A stretch of DNA of 32,606 nt, taken from positions 1 through 32,606 of the forward strand of contig LBTZ01000014.1 in the NCBI GenBank assembly GCA_000992325.1, in the 5' to 3' direction. The position numbers and the translations under genes are program-made. Of the stretch, positions 1-8,461 are shown piece by piece (position 1 is the first letter of the stretch; every line of letters starts with the position of its first letter). The notes under the pieces were generated by a model. That model saw nothing but the letters and a program-made list of their open reading frames with translations, was not told the origin of the DNA and made no database searches. Source of the DNA: Parcubacteria group bacterium GW2011_GWD2_38_11 (GTDB taxonomy: Bacteria; Patescibacteriota; Minisyncoccia; Moranbacterales; GWC2-37-73).

Positions 1-1786
1 TAACTACCGCCTGTCCTTTTGATGTTCGTGCGGATTCTGGAATTTCATAAGCCTTTGTTTGAAAAACTTTTCCGGTGTTAGTGAAAAACATCAAATTGTC
101 GTGTGACATCACGCTGGTAACCTTTTCGATAGAATCTCCTTCTCGCGTTGTTGCGCCAATCACTCCCTTGCCACCTCTTTTTTGTACCTTATATACGTCA
201 GGGTTCATTCGTTTGATATATCCGTCTTGAGAAATTGTGATGATAGCCTCTTCATTTGGAATCACATCTTCTTGTTTGAACTCTTCGATTCCAGTTTTGA
301 GCACTTTTGTTTTGCGCTCATCCCCAAATTTTTCTTTAAGCGCAATAAGTTCATCTTTAACCACGCCAAGAATTTTCTTTGGACTAGCTAACAAATCTTC
401 AAGCACAGCAATAAGGGCAAGTTTTTCCACGAGCTCGTCTTCAATTTTTTTGCGCTCAAGTCCAGCCAATGTTTGCAATCGCATTTCTAGGATAGCAGTA
501 GCCTGTCTTTCTGATAATTTGAATTTTTTCATCAAATTAGCATGCGCTTCCTCTCGAGTTGGAGATTTTTTGATGGTTTCAATAACAGCGTCAATGTTGT
601 CCAAAGCAATTTTGAGTCCTTCCAAAATATGAGCACGATCTTTTGCCTTGTTAAGTTCAAATTGTGTGCGACGTTTCACCACAATGTTTCGGTGCAAAAT
701 GTAGTGTTCCAAAATTGACTTAAGAGAAAGAATTTGTGGATCAATTCCATCCACCAATGCCAACATATTTACATTGAAATTCTTTTGCAAATCGGTTGCA
801 TTGTAAAGTTTGTTTAAAACTTTTTGTGCGTAAGCATCTTTTTTCAGTTCAATCACGATGCGCACTCCGTCTTTGTCAGATTCATCGCGAAGATCTTTGA
901 TGCCCAAAATTTTTCCTTCTTTAACCAAGTCCGCAATCTTGATGATCAAGTTTGATTTATTGGTCAAATAAGTTATTTCTGTGATAACAATATGAAAATT
1001 TCCAGATTTTTGTTCGATAATATCAGCTTTGGCTCGAGTGACAATTTTTCCACGACCGGTTGAATACGCTTCTTTAATTCCCGGAGTGTTATACATAATT
1101 CCTCCAGTTGGAAAATCAGGACCCTTGATAAATTGCATCAAGTCGTCCACATTAGCTTCTGGATTATCAATCAAGTGATTGATAGCATCAGCAAGTTCGT
1201 TTAAATTATGTGGAGGAATGTTGGTAGCCATACCAACTGCGATTCCCATAGTCCCATTAAGCAAAAGTTGTGGAAGTTTTGCGGGAAGCACGACGGGTTC
1301 CTTGTGAACGCCATCAAAGTTTGGAATGAAATCAACCGTGTCTTTTTCAATATCAAAAAGCATTTCTTCAGCAATGGCTTTTAATTTTGCTTCAGTATAA
1401 CGATAAGCAGCAGCACTATCTCCATCCATTGAACCGAAGTTTCCTTGTCCCCAAACCAAAGGATAGCGAAGGGAAAAATCTTGAGCCAAACGAACCATAG
1501 AATCATACACAGCAGTGTCTCCGTGTGGATGATATTTTCCTAGCACTTCTCCAACCACTGTGGCAGACTTTCTGAATTTTGCTGATGGACGAAGACCACT
1601 GTCCCACATAGAATACAAAATTCTGCGATGAACAGGTTTAAGGCCATCGCGAACATCAGGCAACGCGCGAGAAACAATAACGCTCATCGCATAATCCAAA
1701 TATGATTGTTGAACCTCTGCCACAATCTGACGAGGTTGAATATTTTCAGGTACAAAATCTAATTTTTTTTGTTGAGCTGCTTTCAT
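1..1786 (-). CDS. gyrA: DNA gyrase subunit A, 3' end outside window
   Basis: Breakage-reunion subunit of gyrase (type IIA topoisomerase, negative supercoiling with GyrB). The ORF track misses it because the frame runs off the left edge; I translated it from the ATG whose complement lies at 1784-1786 ([11 protein letters not shown]...). About 595 codons are visible. The quinolone-resistance region reads [11 protein letters not shown], with Thr at the E. coli Ser83 position and Asp87 kept. The catalytic tyrosine sits in [10 protein letters not shown], and [16 protein letters not shown] precedes it. The GyrA box of the C-terminal DNA-wrapping domain is present as QKRGGKG near 160-180, which favours GyrA over ParC. 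The C-terminal blades lie outside the window. It is last in a minus-strand series after the metallo-hydrolase and the one-TM protein, with about 190 bp before its start. Confidence 0.97.
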   Translation of the reverse strand, partial: MKAAQQKKLDFVPENIQPRQIVAEVQQSYLDYAMSVIVSRALPDVRDGLKPVHRRILYSMWDSGLRPSAKFRKSATVVGEVLGKYHPHGDTAVYDSMVRLAQDFSLRYPLVWGQGNFGSMDGDSAAAYRYTEAKLKAIAEEMLFDIEKDTVDFIPNFDGVHKEPVVLPAKLPQLLLNGTMGIAVGMATNIPPHNLNELADAINHLIDNPEANVDDLMQFIKGPDFPTGGIMYNTPGIKEAYSTGRGKIVTRAKADIIEQKSGNFHIVITEITYLTNKSNLIIKIADLVKEGKILGIKDLRDESDKDGVRIVIELKKDAYAQKVLNKLYNATDLQKNFNVNMLALVDGIDPQILSLKSILEHYILHRNIVVKRRTQFELNKAKDRAHILEGLKIALDNIDAVIETIKKSPTREEAHANLMKKFKLSERQATAILEMRLQTLAGLERKKIEDELVEKLALIAVLEDLLASPKKILGVVKDELIALKEKFGDERKTKVLKTGIEEFKQEDVIPNEEAIITISQDGYIKRMNPDVYKVQKRGGKGVIGATTREGDSIEKVTSVMSHDNLMFFTNTGKVFQTKAYEIPESARTSKGQAVV

Positions 1787-1974
1787 ATCGTGTTAGGAAA
1801 ATGCGTCTAAGCTCTGCTTATACGGATTTTTTTAAGTTAAACTTATCTGTAATTAAAAAATCTTCACAGTTAATGCTTTTTAAAAGGCACTATTGCGAAT
1901 AATATCTTTATAAAAAGTAAACATTTGCGCTTGCTAATATTTACTTAAATCAAGACACTATTTTTTTGTGCTAA

Positions 1975-2346
1975 TTACTCTGTTGGTAATTTAGAATAAG
2001 CGCTTGCTTGTGGAATTTCTGGTTCGTTAGCAGTTGCTGGATAATTAAATTCAGTTTCGATACTCGCATTGCTGATTCCCTCGTCACTATTAACTAAGGG
2101 TTGGTCACTAAAATCCTTAATTGAGGGAGCTTGTTGTTTGAGATCTTGCAATTGCTGCACTATGTCTGGAATATTGGACGATTCTGGATTGGAGATAATG
2201 CTATCACCTTGAAATAAGAAACCCATTGAAAAAATCCAGATTCCTACGATAAAAAACATTGAAATTGCCACAGCGCCCCAAACATATCGTAGGCGGATGT
2301 GCTCTGGCTCGAGCCTGATTTGTGCAATTTTTTCTTGGATATTCAT
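1975..2346 (-). CDS. Single-pass membrane protein, unknown function
   Basis: 123 residues that I do not recognise as a family. Residues about 1-22 are charged and probably cytoplasmic, about 24-46 form one hydrophobic helix (VWGAVAISMFFIVGIWIFSM), and the remaining ~75 residues are polar, acidic and low in predicted structure, rich in Ser, Pro, Gln and Asn. It starts 17 bp after the stop of the metallo-hydrolase gene and precedes gyrA, so it is probably co-transcribed with both. No clear Shine-Dalgarno site is visible. It could be a CPR-lineage membrane anchor or assembly protein; nothing in the sequence gives a biochemical role. Confidence 0.7.
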   Translation of the reverse strand: MNIQEKIAQIRLEPEHIRLRYVWGAVAISMFFIVGIWIFSMGFLFQGDSIISNPESSNIPDIVQQLQDLKQQAPSIKDFSDQPLVNSDEGISNASIETEFNYPATANEPEIPQASAYSKLPTE

Positions 2347-2363
2347 TATGACAAAATCTAAAA

Positions 2364-3026
2364 TTAAGCCTCATTGTCCATAAGCACAATCTCCATCTTC
2401 TTTTCTCCCAAATCTTTTTTCTTTACAGTGTATTTGGCTATTTTTTCCTTAGGACAATTTCCCATTTCATTGCAGAATTTGCTTTCGTCTTCTATTTCAG
2501 CCACTGAGCCATTGGTTTTATAATGCATCGGTATTATAATTGCAGGCTCAATTTTTCGCACTAATTCGGCTGCTTTTTTTCCATCGATAGTGCTAGTTCC
2601 ACCTACTGGAATAAAAAGAATATCCACGCCGTCAATTTCTTCAAGTTGTTTGCCGCTAAGATCTGAGCCTAAATCGCCCAAATGACAAATCTTAAGTTCC
2701 TCGGCTTCAAGAATATAAATGGTTGAACGTCCTCGCTCGGCACCTTCAACATTATCATGAAAAGAGTCCACGCCTACCACGTTAATTCCCTTTACTGCAT
2801 ATTCTCCTGCCGTTTCAATTATAACTGGATCTCCTTTAATAGCACTAATATTGCTATGATCAGGGTGGCTGTGAGAAACAAAAACAACATCAGCCTGTCC
2901 TTGTGGTGGTCTAATGCCCAACTCTTTGCCAAATGGATCGAAAAAAAGAGTGATATCTTCCGTGGCTCTTCCGCCGGGCTTGGTGGTTATTTTAAAACAA
3001 GAATGACCATAATATTGTATTTGCAT
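2364..3026 (-). CDS. Metallo-beta-lactamase-fold hydrolase (UlaG-like / UPF0173 type)
   Basis: 220-residue soluble protein of the metallo-beta-lactamase superfamily. The start MQIQYYGHSCFKI is typical of the UlaG-like group, and the metal motif HxHxDH is seen as SHSHPDHS near residues 51-58. A further metal-ligand region is GDLGSDL (about 116-122), and IIPMHYKTN near residues 189-197 carries the late histidine. Length matches small stand-alone members, so there is no extra RNase J or ComEC domain. Members are often annotated as metal-dependent hydrolases, and UlaG itself is L-ascorbate-6-phosphate lactonase; no ulaABC genes are nearby, so that substrate is not supported. An AAGGAT ribosome site lies about 7 bases before ATG. 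It leads the minus-strand operon ending in gyrA. Confidence 0.88.
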   Translation of the reverse strand: MQIQYYGHSCFKITTKPGGRATEDITLFFDPFGKELGIRPPQGQADVVFVSHSHPDHSNISAIKGDPVIIETAGEYAVKGINVVGVDSFHDNVEGAERGRSTIYILEAEELKICHLGDLGSDLSGKQLEEIDGVDILFIPVGGTSTIDGKKAAELVRKIEPAIIIPMHYKTNGSVAEIEDESKFCNEMGNCPKEKIAKYTVKKKDLGEKKMEIVLMDNEA

Positions 3027-3076
3027 TTGTTTATCCTTAATTTGTTATATTTTTTCTTTCAGCTCAACCGCAGTAT

Positions 3077-3105
3077 ATCATAGCAAATTTTCCTTGTCGA
3101 GACAA
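3077..3105 (-). promoter_or_regulatory. Sigma70-type promoter for the metallo-hydrolase operon
   Basis: Read on the minus strand: TTGTCT (3100-3105), 17-base spacer, TATGAT (3077-3082). Initiation would fall about 40 bases before the ATG at 3026. Confidence 0.55.
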
Positions 3106-3118
3106 TTTTTGCTTAACC

Positions 3119-3148
3119 CCCCAGTTAAATAGCGAGAATTTAACGGGG
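3119..3148. repeat. Imperfect palindrome
   Basis: CCCC(A)GTTAAAT / ATTTAACGGGG, an 11-bp stem with one bulged A and a 7-base loop, in the gene-free stretch between the divergent metallo-hydrolase and S1 genes. No U-run follows on either strand, so it is not a classical terminator. It may be a dispersed repeat or an operator. The rest of 3027-3424 holds the two divergent promoters and the S1 leader. Confidence 0.4.
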
Positions 3149-3259
3149 CAGGCTTGCCAAAAAATCAAATATGGTATAAGATAATCAAGTGGTTAATTTA
3201 TTAAGAAAATTTAATAGTGAAATGCTTTAATTTCACAGTGAATTTCTTGATAATTTCCC

Positions 3260-3288
3260 TTGAACAGGGATTTTTTTGTGCATATAAT
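3260..3288 (+). promoter_or_regulatory. Sigma70-type promoter for the S1 gene
   Basis: TTGAAC (3260-3265), 17-base spacer, consensus TATAAT (3283-3288). Start would be near 3295, giving a leader of about 130 bases. Confidence 0.7.
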
Positions 3289-3298
3289 TAATAAAATG

Positions 3299-3344
3299 CA
3301 GGTGGCACGCCTGTAAAAATACGAATACGCGAATTTATGCGTAT
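3299..3344 (+). promoter_or_regulatory. Structured 5' leader of the S1 mRNA
   Basis: Two short hairpins lie between the promoter and the start codon: CAGGT/GCCTG with a 5-base loop (3299-3313), and ATACGC/GCGTAT with an 8-base loop (3325-3330 with 3339-3344). No SD precedes the ATG at 3425. In proteobacteria the rpsA leader mediates autoregulation by S1; a similar role here is inference only. Confidence 0.35.
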
Positions 3345-3424
3345 GTTGCGAATATGCCAATGAATCTATTTGCATATTTGCGTATTAGCATAATATTTGC
3401 ATCATTAGTATCGTGATTATAAAT

Positions 3425-4657
3425 ATGGCAATAAAGAAAACGGACATTCTCGACAAATTAGCCGAGGAAGTTGATAAAATCAAAGAAGACAACACTCCAA
3501 TAGCCACTAAGAAAGCAAAAAAGGCTGTTGTTAAGGAAGAAGAGGAAAAGGATATGTCTCCAATGGCAGTTCTTTTGGAAGAAAACCCAGTTAAAATTCC
3601 TCAAATCGGGGATGTTTTAGAAGGTACCGTAATCGATATTACTTCAAATTCCCTACTTTTAGATCTTGGTGCTCTTGGAACAGGTATTGTGCTTGGCAAA
3701 GAAATCAAGGATGGTCTTGCTGTTGGTAAAATTAAAAAGGGTGACAAAGTTGGTGCAACACTGATTGATCTTGAAAATGAAGATGGATATATTGAACTTT
3801 CTATTCGCGAAGCTTCATATGAAAGAGCATGGGATGATTTGGAATCTAAGAGAGATGCAATGGGCGCAGTTATGACTAAAGTTTTGGATGCAAATAAAGG
3901 TGGTCTTATGGTTGAAGTTAATGGAATCACTGGATTCGTGCCTGTTTCACAGCTTTCAAGCGAACATTATCCTCGCGTGGAAGATGGTGATAAAAACAAG
4001 ATTCTAGAATTGCTCAAAAAATTAGTTGGAAAGGAAATGTTGGTAAGAATTTTGGATGCAGACCGTGAAACTGAAAAATTGATTGTTTCTGAACGAGCAG
4101 CTTCAAGTGAAAAAGAAAAAGAAGTTATTTCTCAATTACAAGCCGGAGATGTTATTGAAGGTGAAGTAAGTGGAGTTGTGGACTTTGGTGCATTCATCAA
4201 ATTCTTGCCACCAGCTAAAATGGCATCGGACCGCGAAAGCGACAAATTGGAAGGTTTGGTACACATTTCAGAGCTTGCTTGGCAGCTTATTGATGATCCT
4301 AGAACTATTGTAAAAACTGGAGACAAAGTTAAGGCTAGAATTATCGGAATTGATGATACTAGAATTTCACTTTCTATGAAAGCTTTAGCCAAAGATCCTT
4401 GGAGTGAAATTGCTGAGAAATACAAAGTTGGAGATACTGTGCAAGGAAAAATTGACAAAATCAATCCTTTCGGAGCATTTGTGTATTTGGACAAAGATAT
4501 TCACGGCTTGGCTCACGTTAGCGAATTCCAAGAAGTGTACCCAGGAAAGAAAATGGATGAAATTCTTCGTGCAGGCGAAACTTATGATTGGAAAATCCTT
4601 TCTATTGAGCCAAAAGATCACAGAATGGGCTTGATGATTATCAAAGAAGAAAAGTAA
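3425..4657 (+). CDS. rpsA: Ribosomal protein S1 homologue (four S1 domains)
   Basis: 410 residues with a charged, Lys/Glu-rich N-terminal tail (about 1-60) followed by four S1/OB-fold RNA-binding repeats at about 61-129, 146-224, 241-319 and 337-408. Recurrent signatures are GTVIDITSNSLLLDL, GFVPVSQLS, GVVDFGAFIKF...GLVHISELAW and INPFGAFVYL...GLAHVSEF. E. coli S1 has six repeats; four-repeat forms are usual in Firmicutes-like and CPR proteins. It acts in mRNA recruitment to the 30S subunit. The track begins at GTG 3413; I prefer ATG 3425 (MAIKKTD), because the extra MIIN has no SD support. A strong promoter and structured leader lie upstream and a strong terminator downstream, so it is probably monocistronic. 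Confidence 0.92.
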   Translation: MAIKKTDILDKLAEEVDKIKEDNTPIATKKAKKAVVKEEEEKDMSPMAVLLEENPVKIPQIGDVLEGTVIDITSNSLLLDLGALGTGIVLGKEIKDGLAVGKIKKGDKVGATLIDLENEDGYIELSIREASYERAWDDLESKRDAMGAVMTKVLDANKGGLMVEVNGITGFVPVSQLSSEHYPRVEDGDKNKILELLKKLVGKEMLVRILDADRETEKLIVSERAASSEKEKEVISQLQAGDVIEGEVSGVVDFGAFIKFLPPAKMASDRESDKLEGLVHISELAWQLIDDPRTIVKTGDKVKARIIGIDDTRISLSMKALAKDPWSEIAEKYKVGDTVQGKIDKINPFGAFVYLDKDIHGLAHVSEFQEVYPGKKMDEILRAGETYDWKILSIEPKDHRMGLMIIKEEK

Positions 4658-4679
4658 GCTTGATTTTTGTTTACTGTTA

Positions 4680-4709
4680 AAAAATCGCTCCAACAACGGG
4701 GCGATTTTT
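4680..4709 (+). terminator. Rho-independent terminator of the S1 gene
   Basis: AAAAATCGCTCC / GGGGCGATTTTT stem of about 12 bp with one G-U pair and loop AACAAC, ending in a T-run, 22 bp after the stop codon. Confidence 0.9.
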
Positions 4710-4710
4710 G

Positions 4711-4811
4711 TTTGCCTATTTCCTTTTTGAGCACGCTTTTGGATAAATACTCAATATCCAAAAGCTCAAAAGCTACTGTCGTAGCTATTGGCCAAAAAGA
4801 AAACAGGCAAA
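4711..4811. repeat. MITE-like structured repeat, copy 1
   Basis: The ends are inverted repeats: TTTGCCTATTTCCTTTTTG against the complement of CAAAAAGAAAACAGGCAAA (17 of 19 match). Inside are a perfect 11-bp hairpin (GCTTTTGGATA / TATCCAAAAGC) and a 6-bp hairpin (AGCTAC / GTAGCT). A second copy lies at 19277-19373 with the same left end (GCCTATTTCCTTTTT, then GCACGCT) and right end (AAAAGAAAACAGGC). The cores differ in sequence, but both copies have a closing stem around internal hairpins. No coding capacity. Confidence 0.7.
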
Positions 4812-4888
4812 TAAAAATATTAAGCTATTATACCCAAAATAATGTAAATGGGATAAAAAAATAATGTTTAATTTTTGTGCTTAAATGC

Positions 4889-4916
4889 TTGCTTTATGTT
4901 AAAATATGCGTATACT
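4889..4916 (+). promoter_or_regulatory. Promoter for the guanylate kinase-tilS-ftsH run
   Basis: TTGCTT (4889-4894), 16-base spacer, TATACT (4911-4916), with the ATG at 4946. Leader of about 23 bases without an SD. Confidence 0.55.
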
Positions 4917-4945
4917 TAGTTAACTCAATAAATGTGTAAATAGTT

Positions 4946-5509
4946 ATGCAAAAATCAAACATTTTTATCATTTCAGGCCCATCTGGCGCAGGAGAAGACT
5001 CTATTATAAATGGCTTAAAAGAACTTTTTCCAATAGAGCGTGTGATAACAACAACCACCCGTGGTATGCGATTAGGTGAGGATCAGGGTAACCCGTATTA
5101 TTTTATTTCTGAAAAAGAATTTAAAGGTGATATAGATAAAGGAAATTTTGCCGAATATGCGCAGCAGTATAATGAAAATTTGTATGGCGTGACAAAAACA
5201 GAGCTTGAAAGAGTTCAAAAATCCGGCAAAATAGGAATTTGGAAAATTGAATATAAAGGTGTGATGTCTGTTAAAAAAATATATCCAGAGATTGTTGCTA
5301 TTTTCGTGAATGCTGAAAGTCTTGAAATTCTTGAAAATAGAATCAGACAACGAGACAATGCTTCTGACGAATACATCAAAGAAAGAATGGAATATACAAA
5401 AGAATGGCTGAAGCACAAGGATATTTATGATTATGAGGTTGTTAATGAGGAGGGAAAATTAGATGAAGCAATAAAAAAGGTGGCGGACATAATTAAAGCA
5501 AGAGTGTAA
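4946..5509 (+). CDS. Guanylate kinase-like protein with altered P-loop
   Basis: 187 residues, the usual guanylate kinase length. The fold signatures are there: N-terminal strand plus loop FIISGPSGAG, GMP-binding region TTTTRGMRLGEDQGNPYYFIS (around 36-56), LYGVTKTELE, and the lid/adenine region ENRIRQRDNASDEYIKERM. Guanylate kinase converts GMP + ATP to GDP + ADP. The oddity is the Walker A motif: GPSGAGEDS replaces GPSGAGKST, so the phosphate-binding lysine is Glu. I checked the codons (gga gaa gac tct). It may have lost ATP chemistry, use another lysine, or belong to a CPR subfamily with a variant loop. Its stop directly abuts the tilS start, so the two are translationally coupled. Confidence 0.8.
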   Translation: MQKSNIFIISGPSGAGEDSIINGLKELFPIERVITTTTRGMRLGEDQGNPYYFISEKEFKGDIDKGNFAEYAQQYNENLYGVTKTELERVQKSGKIGIWKIEYKGVMSVKKIYPEIVAIFVNAESLEILENRIRQRDNASDEYIKERMEYTKEWLKHKDIYDYEVVNEEGKLDEAIKKVADIIKARV

Positions 5510-6475
5510 ATGGCTCAATTTATTAAAACAATTCAAAATTTTGCATTTGTAAATAATCTTTGGGAGAAAAATTCGAAGATTATTATTGGTGTTTCTGGTG
5601 GTTCTGACAGTGCTTGCCTTTTGGATATTTTGGCCAAACTTAAACCAAAATATAAGTTTGAGCTTCATATTGTGCATATTAATTATGCTCTGCGAGGTGA
5701 ATATTCACAAAAAGATGAGATTTTTGTAAAAGAGCTTTCCAAGAAATATAACATCCCATCAACCGTGTTTAAACCAAAAAAAGCTGATTATAAAGGAAAT
5801 CTTGAAAACAATCTGCGCGAAATCAGGTATGCTTTTTTTGAAAAAATGCGATTGGAACTCGGTTTTGACTTGGTGGCGGTTGCTCATAATCAAGATGACC
5901 AAGCTGAAACAGTGCTAATGCGAATTATGCGTGGCAGCGGGCTAAGTGGTCTTAGTGCGATGAAGGCCAAAACAAAAAAAATTATCAGACCACTTTTGCA
6001 GACTAGTAAAAAAGATATTTTGGCTTATGTAAAAGAAAATAAGTTGAAATATAGGACAGACAAATCAAATTCTGATACAAAATTTACCAGAAATAACATT
6101 CGGCACAAACTTCTTCCCTATCTTGAAAAGAATTTTAATCCCACAATTAAAAAGACATTAAGTGATTGGTCACAGTCAGTTGCAGACGACTATGCTTTTA
6201 TTGAACAAGAAGCGCAATGTTTTGTTGGCTTGGTATGTAAAAATAAATACGCCCATTTTTCAGTTAAGGAATTTGAACAACTTCATATGTCTATTCAGCG
6301 TCAAGTTTTACGCAACGTTACTCAGCAATTGAAAAACACCGCCAAGGATGTTGAGAGTAAGCAAATTGAGGAAATGATTAAATTAATCAAAAGTGTTAAA
6401 AGTAAGGATCAAAAAGCTCTCATTTGTGGCTTGAATATATCAAAAAAAGGTGGTAAAGTTGATATACGTTGTTAA
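5510..6475 (+). CDS. tilS: tRNA(Ile)-lysidine synthase
   Basis: ATP-dependent N-type PP-loop enzyme that converts C34 of tRNA-Ile(CAU) to lysidine, so that it reads AUA and is charged with Ile. Visible: PP-loop IIGVSGGSDSACLLDIL (about 24-40), HIVHINYALRGEYSQKD (about 53-69) and the family signature VAHNQDDQAETVLMRIMRGSGLSGL (about 123-147), then RPLLQTSKKDI and KSNSDTKFTRNNIRHKLLP. At 321 residues it is a short form with a reduced C-terminal region compared with the ~430-residue E. coli enzyme. Starts immediately after the guanylate kinase stop (TAAATG). Its likely substrate tRNA is encoded at 21865-21937. The tilS-ftsH order is widespread in bacteria. Confidence 0.95.
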   Translation: MAQFIKTIQNFAFVNNLWEKNSKIIIGVSGGSDSACLLDILAKLKPKYKFELHIVHINYALRGEYSQKDEIFVKELSKKYNIPSTVFKPKKADYKGNLENNLREIRYAFFEKMRLELGFDLVAVAHNQDDQAETVLMRIMRGSGLSGLSAMKAKTKKIIRPLLQTSKKDILAYVKENKLKYRTDKSNSDTKFTRNNIRHKLLPYLEKNFNPTIKKTLSDWSQSVADDYAFIEQEAQCFVGLVCKNKYAHFSVKEFEQLHMSIQRQVLRNVTQQLKNTAKDVESKQIEEMIKLIKSVKSKDQKALICGLNISKKGGKVDIRC

Positions 6476-6505
6476 TTTGTTTAAGTAAAGTAAAATTCAA
6501 AAATT

Positions 6506-8374
6506 ATGGAAAAATTATTAAAAAATATAGGCTTTGTCGTGCTATTTTTTTTGCTTGCATCAACTATAATGATTCTTTACAGTGGTCCCAAGCAAAAACC
6601 GGCAGAAATTTCGCTAAGCGAGCTGGCAAGTCAAGTTAATGATGGAAAAGTTAAAAATATTTCAGTTAATGGCAACGATCTTGCTATTGAGCTTAATGAG
6701 GGAACAAAAGAAAAATCAATCAAGGAACCACAAAGTTCACTGACCGAATCACTCAATAATTATGGCGTGGATAAAGAAAAAATCAAAGGAGTAAAAATTG
6801 ATATCAAACAAGCCTCTGGTTTCAGTGCTTTTGCTTCAAATATTTTGTTACCCTTTTTGTTGCCATTCTTGCTTATCGGAGCCTTTATTTGGTTTATGCT
6901 TCGACAAGCGCAGCGAGGAAATTCACAAGCAATGTCATTTGGGATGAGCAAGGCTAGAATGACTGATCCTAAGGATAAAAACAAAAGAACAACTTTTGCA
7001 GACGTGGCTGGTGCTAAAGAAGCCAAAGAAGAATTGGGAGAAATTGTGGAATTTTTGAAACACCCAAAGAAATTTATTGCTATTGGAGCTAAAATACCTA
7101 AGGGCGTGCTTCTTCTTGGTTCTCCCGGAACAGGAAAAACCTTGATGGCAAAAGCTGTGGCTGGTGAGGCAGGAGTTCCCTTCTTTAATATCAGTGGATC
7201 AGAATTTGTGGAAATGTTTGTTGGTGTGGGAGCTTCACGTGTGCGAGATTTGTTTAAGCAAGCCAAAAAAAGCGCGCCAGCGATTGTCTTTATTGATGAA
7301 ATTGATGCAGTGGGACGTCATCGTGGAGCAGGTTTGGGTGGCGGTCACGATGAACGTGAACAAACGTTAAACCAAATTTTAGTAGAAATGGATGGCTTCG
7401 AAGGAACAACCAGCGTGATTGTGATTGCAGCAACGAACCGTCCTGATGTTTTGGATCCAGCTTTGCTTCGTCCAGGACGTTTTGATCGTCGTGTGGTGAT
7501 GGATTTGCCTGATATTAATGAACGTGAAGAGATCCTGAAGATTCATATGAAAAACAAGCCGATTGAAAAAGCTGTTAATGTGCGAACACTTGCCGAAAGA
7601 ACATCTGGTTTTTCTGGAGCTGATCTTGCCAATCTTGTAAACGAAGCCGCAATTTTATCCGTAAGACGCGCCAAAAAAACAATCACAGAAGATGAGCTTA
7701 AAGAATCAATTGAAAAAGTGATCCTTGGGCCAGAAAGACGTTCAAAAGCAATCAACAAAAAAGAAAAAGAAATAATCGCCTATCACGAAGCTGGTCATGC
7801 TCTGATTGGTTCAATCCTTCCAAATGCAGATCCGATTCAAAAGGTTTCTATTATTGCTCGTGGTCAAGCTGGTGGTTATACACTTTCTGCTCCAACCGAG
7901 GATAAGAGTTTGCATTCCCGCGCATACTTTATTGATGAGTTGGCAACTTTGCTGGGCGGTCATGTGAGTGAGCAAATGTTTATTGGGGATGTGACAACTG
8001 GACCATCAAACGACTTGCAGCGCGCAACGCATATGGCTCGATCAATGGTGACACGTTATGGAATGAGCACGCTTGGACCAAGAACATTTGGCAAAAAGGA
8101 GGAAATGGTTTTCTTGGGTCGTGAGATAAGTGAGGAAAGAGATTATTCAGATCGCACCGCAGAGGCAATCGATGCAGAAGTATCTCGTTATATCGCTGAT
8201 GCGTATAAGACAGCTGAAAAAATCCTTACTGATAATGGCGATGTACTCAAAAAAATCGTAGCAGAGCTTCTTGAAAAAGAAACAATTGAACGAGATGAAT
8301 TTAATAAAATTGTTGGCATAGAATTGCCAGTAAAAAAAGAAGAGACTCCGACAGAAATTATTGAGCAAGCATAA
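6506..8374 (+). CDS. ftsH: ATP-dependent zinc metalloprotease FtsH
   Basis: 622-residue membrane-bound AAA+ protease for quality control of membrane proteins and regulators. Domain order: TM1 (about 8-26), extracytoplasmic domain, TM2 (about 110-132), AAA module with Walker A GSPGTGKT (205-212), Walker B IVFIDEID (260-267), pore-loop region [11 protein letters not shown] and arginine finger RPGRFDRR, then the M41 zinc protease with HEAGH (427-431) and a downstream Asp ligand region [15 protein letters not shown]. Length and motifs are complete. It follows tilS by 30 bp and is closed by a terminator. The acidic C-terminal tail ([13 protein letters not shown]) is typical. Confidence 0.98.
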   Translation: MEKLLKNIGFVVLFFLLASTIMILYSGPKQKPAEISLSELASQVNDGKVKNISVNGNDLAIELNEGTKEKSIKEPQSSLTESLNNYGVDKEKIKGVKIDIKQASGFSAFASNILLPFLLPFLLIGAFIWFMLRQAQRGNSQAMSFGMSKARMTDPKDKNKRTTFADVAGAKEAKEELGEIVEFLKHPKKFIAIGAKIPKGVLLLGSPGTGKTLMAKAVAGEAGVPFFNISGSEFVEMFVGVGASRVRDLFKQAKKSAPAIVFIDEIDAVGRHRGAGLGGGHDEREQTLNQILVEMDGFEGTTSVIVIAATNRPDVLDPALLRPGRFDRRVVMDLPDINEREEILKIHMKNKPIEKAVNVRTLAERTSGFSGADLANLVNEAAILSVRRAKKTITEDELKESIEKVILGPERRSKAINKKEKEIIAYHEAGHALIGSILPNADPIQKVSIIARGQAGGYTLSAPTEDKSLHSRAYFIDELATLLGGHVSEQMFIGDVTTGPSNDLQRATHMARSMVTRYGMSTLGPRTFGKKEEMVFLGREISEERDYSDRTAEAIDAEVSRYIADAYKTAEKILTDNGDVLKKIVAELLEKETIERDEFNKIVGIELPVKKEETPTEIIEQA

Positions 8375-8389
8375 AGTGCTTTCAGTTTG

Positions 8390-8428
8390 GGTGATCAATT
8401 TTAATAACAGTAAAGTTGATCACCTTTT
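8390..8428 (+). terminator. Terminator after ftsH
   Basis: GGTGATCAA / TTGATCACC perfect 9-bp stem with a 17-base A/T-rich loop followed by TTTT. Confidence 0.75.
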
Positions 8429-8461
8429 AGTGAAAACTAGCAATTACTAACTATTACAAAT

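Noticed and set aside
237-632. 131-aa plus-strand ORF and other long ORFs opposite gyrA, rpsA, ftsH and cca
   Set aside because: Antisense shadows of well-identified genes with no family signatures.
3251-3280. Terminator and small RNA upstream of S1 (TCCCT-TGAAC-AGGGA then T7; TTGCCA...TATAAG upstream)
   Set aside because: The stem is only 5 bp and the segment is better explained as the -35 and spacer of the S1 promoter (TTGAAC-17-TATAAT).
7201-7250. CACGTG-like site in ftsH and CACGTG in tRNA-Phe as further parS copies
   Set aside because: Neither has the flanking TGTT/AACA halves needed for the 16-mer.
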